From contig PJRA01000509.1 in the NCBI GenBank assembly GCA_016987375.1, positions 307,135 to 318,864 on the forward strand: DNA of 11,730 nucleotides, read 5' to 3'. The notes beneath the pieces are model-generated. The model ran no database searches. It was given only the letters and a program-made list of their open reading frames with translations, and was not told where the DNA came from. How positions within the stretch are numbered: the stretch's first letter is position 1; each line of letters begins with the position of its first letter. Below are positions 7,518 to 11,730 of the stretch, piece by piece. This stretch comes from Brachionus koreanus (taxonomy: Eukaryota > Rotifera > Eurotatoria > Ploima > Brachionidae). A program made the position numbers and the translations under genes.

Positions 7518-7665
7518 TTATTTTCTGTATCTGTTATTTTTGTTAACAGAATCTTCATTTTCATGTTCGAATTTTGAATCTTGGCCTTGCTTTGTTAAAC
7601 TATCAAATTGGTAATTTTTCTAGAGCTGGATTTTGATCATTTGGATTAGAAAAATCAGAAACCAT
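7518..7665 (-). pseudogene. possible frameshifted small coding relic
   Basis: On the minus strand an ATG at 7665-7663 opens a polar frame (MVSDFSNPNDQNPALEKLPI) that stops at 7605-7603. Shifting by one base at that point opens a second polar frame, starting DSLTKQGQDSKFEHENED and stopping at 7520-7518. Both pieces are hydrophilic with balanced composition, unlike the surroundings. No family is recognised. It might be a decayed gene, two exons misread, or chance. Confidence 0.22.
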
Positions 7666-7732
7666 TATAAATAAATTTAATTGAGTCATTGTTTCTTATT
7701 TTTTATTTTGACAAGTTTTTCCGAGGAATATA

Positions 7733-8229
7733 AAATTAAAAAAATTAATAATTAAAAAAAATTTTTTATAAATGGACAAAATAATTGTCTACACCAAAAA
7801 AGTGAATTATTAGACTTCAGATTATAAGTTAATATTAAATAAAACTAAACACAAAGTTTTAAATTGAGAACAAAATCAATCTTTTAAGTATTAAATATGA
7901 AAAATCTATTTTTTGAAAATGTCTCATTAACCAAAGTAGACGTTAACAAACCTAAAACAGTAAATGATTGCATTTTACAGCTAAATGAAAATGCAAATTT
8001 AAAATCCTTGCATCTAATGAGTAAAAATGTCCAAATTTTTTAAATTATTTTTTGATATTTAATATTTAATAAAGAGAATCAAGAAGAAATATTTGTTAAA
8101 GAAATAAAACTTCCTGTTCAAATTCAAACCATAGAATCTTGTTATATGCTCTCAATTACCAATTTCAATATTCAAATATACTTTGCTTGTTTATCAGGTA
8201 TTTCTTTTTAAATTCAAAATTTAAAATCC
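7733..8229 (+). repeat. exon cassette copy A: exon 1, 54-nt intron, exon 2, donor
   Basis: This unit has the same arrangement as the start of the gene at the right edge. Exon 1 is 7897-8020 (ATG, 124 nt, starting MKNLFFENVSLTKVDVNKPK), the intron 8021-8074 (GTAAAA...AAG, 54 nt), exon 2 8075-8197 (123 nt, containing EEIFVKEIKLPVQIQ), then a GTATTT donor at 8198. If spliced, the frame is open throughout; unspliced it is stopped twice in the intron. From 7960 to 8220 it differs from copy C at 3 of 261 positions by eye, all within the intron. No matching third exon follows before copy B. It could be an alternative first-exon pair for the downstream gene or a truncated duplicate. The protein family is unknown. 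Confidence 0.6.
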
Positions 8230-8432
8230 TTGATGTTAAGAAAAAGACGATTTATATTTAAAAGTTTAAATTTGAATAGAAAAATAATTGAATACCCTTA
8301 AAATTAATATTTAAAATTAAAGCTATTTCCTTTATTATAATGAAAAAATGCTGTACTTTATTTTTGTTCTTTAAAACGTTTCTATATTTTATTTAATTCT
8401 GTGAGGAATTTTTTTCGAAAAATTTGTGATTC

Positions 8433-8922
8433 TAAAAATTGATAATTAAAAAATTTTTTTTTTAAATGGACAAAAAATTAGTCTACACAAAAGAAATGAT
8501 TTAAAGATTTCAAATAAGTAAGAAATAAATATTAAAAAAAGTATAAAATCGAAATCAAAATTAATCTGTTAATTATTAAACAAATGAAAAATCTTATTTT
8601 TGAAATTGTCTCATTAACTGTCGTTGACATTAACAATCGAAAAACAGAAAATGTAAATGATTGCATTTTACAGCTAAATGAAAATGCAAATTTAAAATCC
8701 TTGCATCTAATGAGTAAAAATGTCCAAATTTTTAAAAATTTTTTTTGATATTTAATATTTAATAAAGAGGATCAAGAAGAAATATTTGTTAAAGAAATAA
8801 AACTTCCTGTTCAAATTCAAACCATAGAATCTTGTTATATGCTCTCAATTACCAATTTCAATATTCAAATATACTTTGCTTGTTTATCAGGTATTTCTTT
8901 TTAAATTCAAAATTTAAAATCC
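8433..8922 (+). repeat. exon cassette copy B: exon 1, 54-nt intron, exon 2, donor
   Basis: Exon 1 is 8584-8713 (130 nt, starting MKNLIFEIVSLTVVDINNRK), two codons longer than in the other copies. The intron is 8714-8767 and exon 2 is 8768-8890, followed by the same GTATTT donor. The frame is open across the predicted junction. From 8653 to 8913 it differs from copy C at one position by eye, changing Asn to Asp early in exon 2. The six extra bases preserve the frame, which mildly favours function over decay. No third exon is seen in the 2 kb that follow. It shares with copy A the intron sequence TTAAAATCC just after the core, where copy C differs. Confidence 0.6.
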
Positions 8923-9430
8923 GAAAATATCTAATTCAAAAAACTTGATTTAATTAAATTTTACATAGTGTTTATTAGAAAAAAATTTAAATAACCCTTT
9001 ATATTATTTTATTTTTAATATTTATAAGAAATCTAAAAATTCAAAATTAAAAGTTTACTTTTTGAATAATTCTTATATATGACTTGAGTTTGCTACATTA
9101 AATTCAAAATTATCTATACATAAATAGTAGAAATTGCTTCTGAATTTTTTTGTCAAAAAGCCATGTGTTGATAGTCTTAATTTGCAAATCGAATGCTGTT
9201 GTATTTCTTCTTATAAACAAAGGGGCGATCTATATTTTAGAGTTTTAGAGTAAACGCTTACTTATAAATTTTTTTTTTTTTCAATTTTTATCATCATCTA
9301 AAAATAATCTTGGTAAAATCTAGATGTTAAAAGTCAAATGACTTGACTTTATGACTTTTGAATAACTTTGGCATATTTCTTAATGAACCATAGGAGACAA
9401 TTTAAGAGCATTTGCTTGATGTAGAATGCT
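8923..9430. other. AT-rich spacer after cassette B
   Basis: No exon is recognised. It includes a small nested inverted repeat built on GTCA/TGAC at 9329-9359. Confidence 0.4.
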
Positions 9431-10310
9431 ACACTAGGATAAAAAATATTCTATTAAATTCGAAGAAATTTCCCCATACCCAAAAGTGATAACAAATTTG
9501 GATTTGAGATTAAGTTTTAGTTTTACGATGATGTTTTGAAATCTTTTTTGCTATTTTATCAAATATAATTTGGCCAAGATTGTTCTTGGACCATCTGGTA
9601 CAGCGCCTTTGATTTTTGTGAGAACTGAAAAATCAGCAATCAGTCTGACTTTTAACTTATAAAGAAAAAGGTTCCACAGAAACTGGGCGGTTTAGAGTAA
9701 GAGACTTCGTGTTCTATGATAGCTTTAAGAAGATTATTAGCGATGACCATGTTCCTTTCTGGGTCGCTTTGTTTAATCTTGAACCCTAAGAAATGGGTTC
9801 GACCCCTTAATAGTCCAGATTCGCACTCCTTTTTTAAGTTTCTAAAAAGAGAGTTAGCTACTGGAAACTGCTTGTGAAAGGCTGCGACGGATATTGGTGG
9901 GGCGAAGTATGCATTCACCTCTATTCGCTTAACCTGAGAGAAACTTAGCTTAGCGACCTAAATCTAATACAGAAAGTTCACGACAAATTTGTCGCATTTT
10001 AAAAAGGATCTTCCATCATTTGGCTGAGGATTTGTCCCACCCTACCTTAATGACTACATAGTAAAGATGTAATCTATCTCTAACTTTATTTGCCGTTCTC
10101 GCAAAAAGGCCGCGCTTTCAAAAACTGACTAGTGCACATCAAGCTCTCTGTAGTCTCTTGGTTTTAGAAATTTAGACTTAGAGGAGCAGAGATCCTTTAA
10201 TTCATCAGCAATGAGACAATAATTTGAAGAAGTCTCTGAAGCAAATAATTCTCCTACCTTGGGAGCAGTAATTTGCTCAATATTTGGTCAGCCAAAGCTT
10301 AAATTTATAT
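9430..10310 (-). pseudogene. decayed protein-coding relic, unidentified, probably from a mobile element
   Basis: This region is clearly richer in G+C than its surroundings. One minus-strand frame runs from about 10310 to 9652 with in-frame stops at about 10290, 10131, 10056, 10044, 9966 and 9960, but otherwise reads like protein. Segments include IADELKDLCSSKSKFLKPRD, ISVAAFHKQFPVANSLF, ESGLLRGRTHFLGFK and SDPERNMVIANNLLKAIIEH. Near 9661-9675, at an A/T-run, the coding signal moves to another frame and continues as VRLIADFSVLTKIKG and AVPDGPRTILAKLY to a stop at 9553-9551, then perhaps as an open stretch to about 9430. The last uninterrupted piece is about 100 codons. Several stops and at least one shift show it is dead. 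No family is recognised; the insertion-like GC contrast suggests a transposon or integrated foreign gene, which is inference. Confidence 0.55.
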
Positions 10311-10932
10311 CAATTAATGAAAAATTTTGATTCATTATTAAATTTTTTTTTATTTTTAAAAATTTTCTTTACTCTATTTTTATCTTAATATTATATTATT
10401 GATTTTTTGTCAATGTGTTTTTTTTTATTTTATTTTTAAAGAGGACTCGATGAACAAAATTATTACGGAACCTTAAGCTTTAAAGGTTAACTGGTAAACA
10501 AATACGAGATAGACGATTGTCTTATTTAACTTTTGCTCAAATTTAATAAATAAATAAATTATCTGTAAAATAATCAAATCTAGTAATATTGTTTTTGGTT
10601 TTATATTTTAAACTGAATGAGCTTAACTCGATTCAGATAAAATTGGATTAAAAGCTATGTCAAAAGACACAGAATGCTGATTTTGATTTATTTAAAAAAA
10701 AAACTTACGCTTAATAAGAGTTTACAAAAATCTTTTATGATGTTTAAAATCAGAAATTTTCAAAAGTCATTATTTCAAGTCGTTGAAAATTTTTTTAAAA
10801 AAAAAATTTTTCGATTTAAAACTTAAACTTTGAACTCAAAATATGACCTTTATTTTTCATCTGAATTTTTAAAAATGACAATAATTTTACTCTTAGGCTA
10901 AATATTTCACATAGTTCTTTCTCAAACCTAAT
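10311..10932. other. AT-rich spacer before cassette C
   Basis: Mostly A/T runs. At 10440 a T-rich tract ending in AAAG precedes a short, GC-richer open piece (GAC TCG ATG AAC to TAA at about 10473-10475); it is too short to call an exon. The rest shows no recognisable feature. Confidence 0.4.
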
Positions 10933-11415
10933 TGAATTAAAAAAATTAATAATTAAAAAAAAATTTTTATAAATGGACAAATTAATTGTCTACACCTAAG
11001 TAATGATTTATTAAATTTCAAATAAGTTTAAAATAAATATTAATAAAATGTTTTTATTGAAATCAAAATTAATCTGTTAATTATCAAAAAAATGAAAAAT
11101 CTTATTTTTGAAAATGTCATATTAGTTATCATAGATAAAAACAAACCTAAAACAGTAAATGATTGCATTTTACAGCTAAATGAAAATGCAAATTTAAAAT
11201 CCTTGCATCTAATGAGTAAAAATGTCCAAATTTTTAAAAATTTTTTTTGATATTTAATATTTAATAAAGAGAATCAAGAAGAAATATTTGTTAAAGAAAT
11301 AAAACTTCCTGTTCAAATTCAAACCATAGAATCTTGTTATATGCTCTCAATTACCAATTTCAATATTCAAATATACTTTGCTTGTTTATCAGGTATTTCT
11401 TTTTAAATTCAAAAT
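10933..11415 (+). repeat. exon cassette copy C: the copy joined to the downstream gene
   Basis: This is the third copy of the ~490-bp unit. It has the shared upstream block (ATGGACAA...TTGTCTACACC at about 10973-10995), the ATG exon, the 54-nt intron and the second exon, and ends 23 bases into the following intron. Its upstream part is only roughly 75-80% like copies A and B by eye, while the 3' 261 bp (11155-11415) are nearly identical to theirs. Confidence 0.7.
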
Positions 11416-11730
11416 CTTAGATCCATAAATAGATTTAAATTATTGATATCAAAATATATAATTTTTAGAACACAAAAACCTAGGTTATTGGTAATACTTT
11501 TTCACAATATCTGTTTAAAATAAGCACATACAATGTAATTAATTGTTCATTAATCTATTCTGCTTTAGATTTGCATAAATGTGTTGATTGGCTTGGGGAG
11601 AATAGTCCACCCGAAGATACAGCAGATGATATATTAATTAGTCAATTATTTATCGATTCATTTGAACGACTTGCTACTTTGGAAAATAGGAGATTAAAAA
11701 TCCAGCCCGAAGATTATATATTTTCTAAAA
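11092..11730 (+). CDS. 5' part of an unidentified spliced gene, runs off the right edge
   Basis: The predicted exons are 11092-11215, 11270-11392 and 11569-11730 (continuing past the window), with introns of 54 and 176 nt. Both introns are GT-AG in phase 1. The last acceptor, TCTATTCTGCTTTAG, is strong. The joined frame is open for 136 complete codons. The N-terminus reads MKNLIFENVILVIIDKNK, exon 2 contains EEIFVKEIKLPVQIQ and ACLS, and exon 3 begins DLHKCVDWLGENSPPEDTAD and ends near LKIQPEDYIFSK. Exon 3 is GC-richer and looks clearly coding: acidic and free of low complexity. No signal peptide, transmembrane segment or known motif is evident, and the family is not recognised. Exons 1 and 2 exist in two further copies upstream (7897-8197 and 8584-8890). 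The ATG is supported by its conservation in all three copies, but a farther upstream start cannot be excluded. Confidence 0.6.

Noticed and set aside
7347..7577. Plus-strand hydrophobic open frame
   Set aside because: No splice or family support, and the minus strand reads more like coding sequence over part of it.
7965..7981. CATTTTACAG as a splice acceptor within exon 1 of the cassettes
   Set aside because: Using it would put the downstream sequence in a frame that stops at once, whereas reading through keeps the frame open to the 54-nt intron in all three copies.
9793..9812. GGGTTCGACCCC resembling a tRNA T-arm/B-box
   Set aside because: No A-box, acceptor stem or anticodon arm fits around it, and it falls inside the minus-strand coding relic (LLRGRTHF), which explains it.
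10440..10475. Possible short terminal exon after a TTTTTAAAG acceptor
   Set aside because: Only about 11 codons, no upstream exon in phase recognised, and AAAG acceptors are frequent by chance here.

Overview
The window is very AT-rich (roughly 75-80% A+T by eye), with spliced genes, tiny introns (48-59 nt in the clearest gene) and debris of non-LTR retrotransposons. It is nuclear DNA of a small-genome invertebrate animal. A rotifer such as Brachionus would fit the base composition and intron size, but that is inference; no marker fixes the phylum.

Layout. Positions 1-1220 (+) hold the 3' end of a gene entering from the left: probably the last 20 bases of one exon, a 1.03 kb intron, and a 173-nt terminal exon rich in Asn, Ser and Gln. 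From 1221 to about 3721 there is intergenic DNA with three LINE relics: a 219-bp minus-strand piece with 14-bp target-site duplications, a minus-strand 3'-end fragment, and a 645-bp plus-strand 5'-truncated copy with perfect 15-bp duplications. At 3872-4020 there is a GC-richer island of adjacent hairpins, followed by a small minus-strand ORF. Another cluster of perfect hairpins sits at 5033-5186.

The one confidently identified gene is calcineurin B, the regulatory subunit of the calcium/calmodulin-activated phosphatase, at 5775-6456 (+). It has four exons, three introns of 48, 59 and 56 nt, a predicted product of 172 residues, and four intact EF-hands. A splice acceptor 30 nt before its ATG points to a 5'-UTR intron or spliced-leader addition.

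The right half holds the most unusual structure. Three copies of a ~490-bp unit (about 7733, 8433 and 10933) each encode the same start-of-gene arrangement: an ATG exon, a 54-nt intron, a 123-nt exon and a donor site. All three keep an open frame and the splice sites. Only the third is followed by a recognisable next exon (11569 onward), which runs off the right edge. Their 3' 261 bp are about 99% identical while the DNA upstream is much more diverged. The first two copies may be alternative first-exon cassettes for the same gene, or partial duplications homogenised by gene conversion. Between copies two and three lies a decayed, GC-richer protein-coding relic on the minus strand (about 9430-10310).

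No rRNA, tRNA, CRISPR array or bacterial-type operon is seen.
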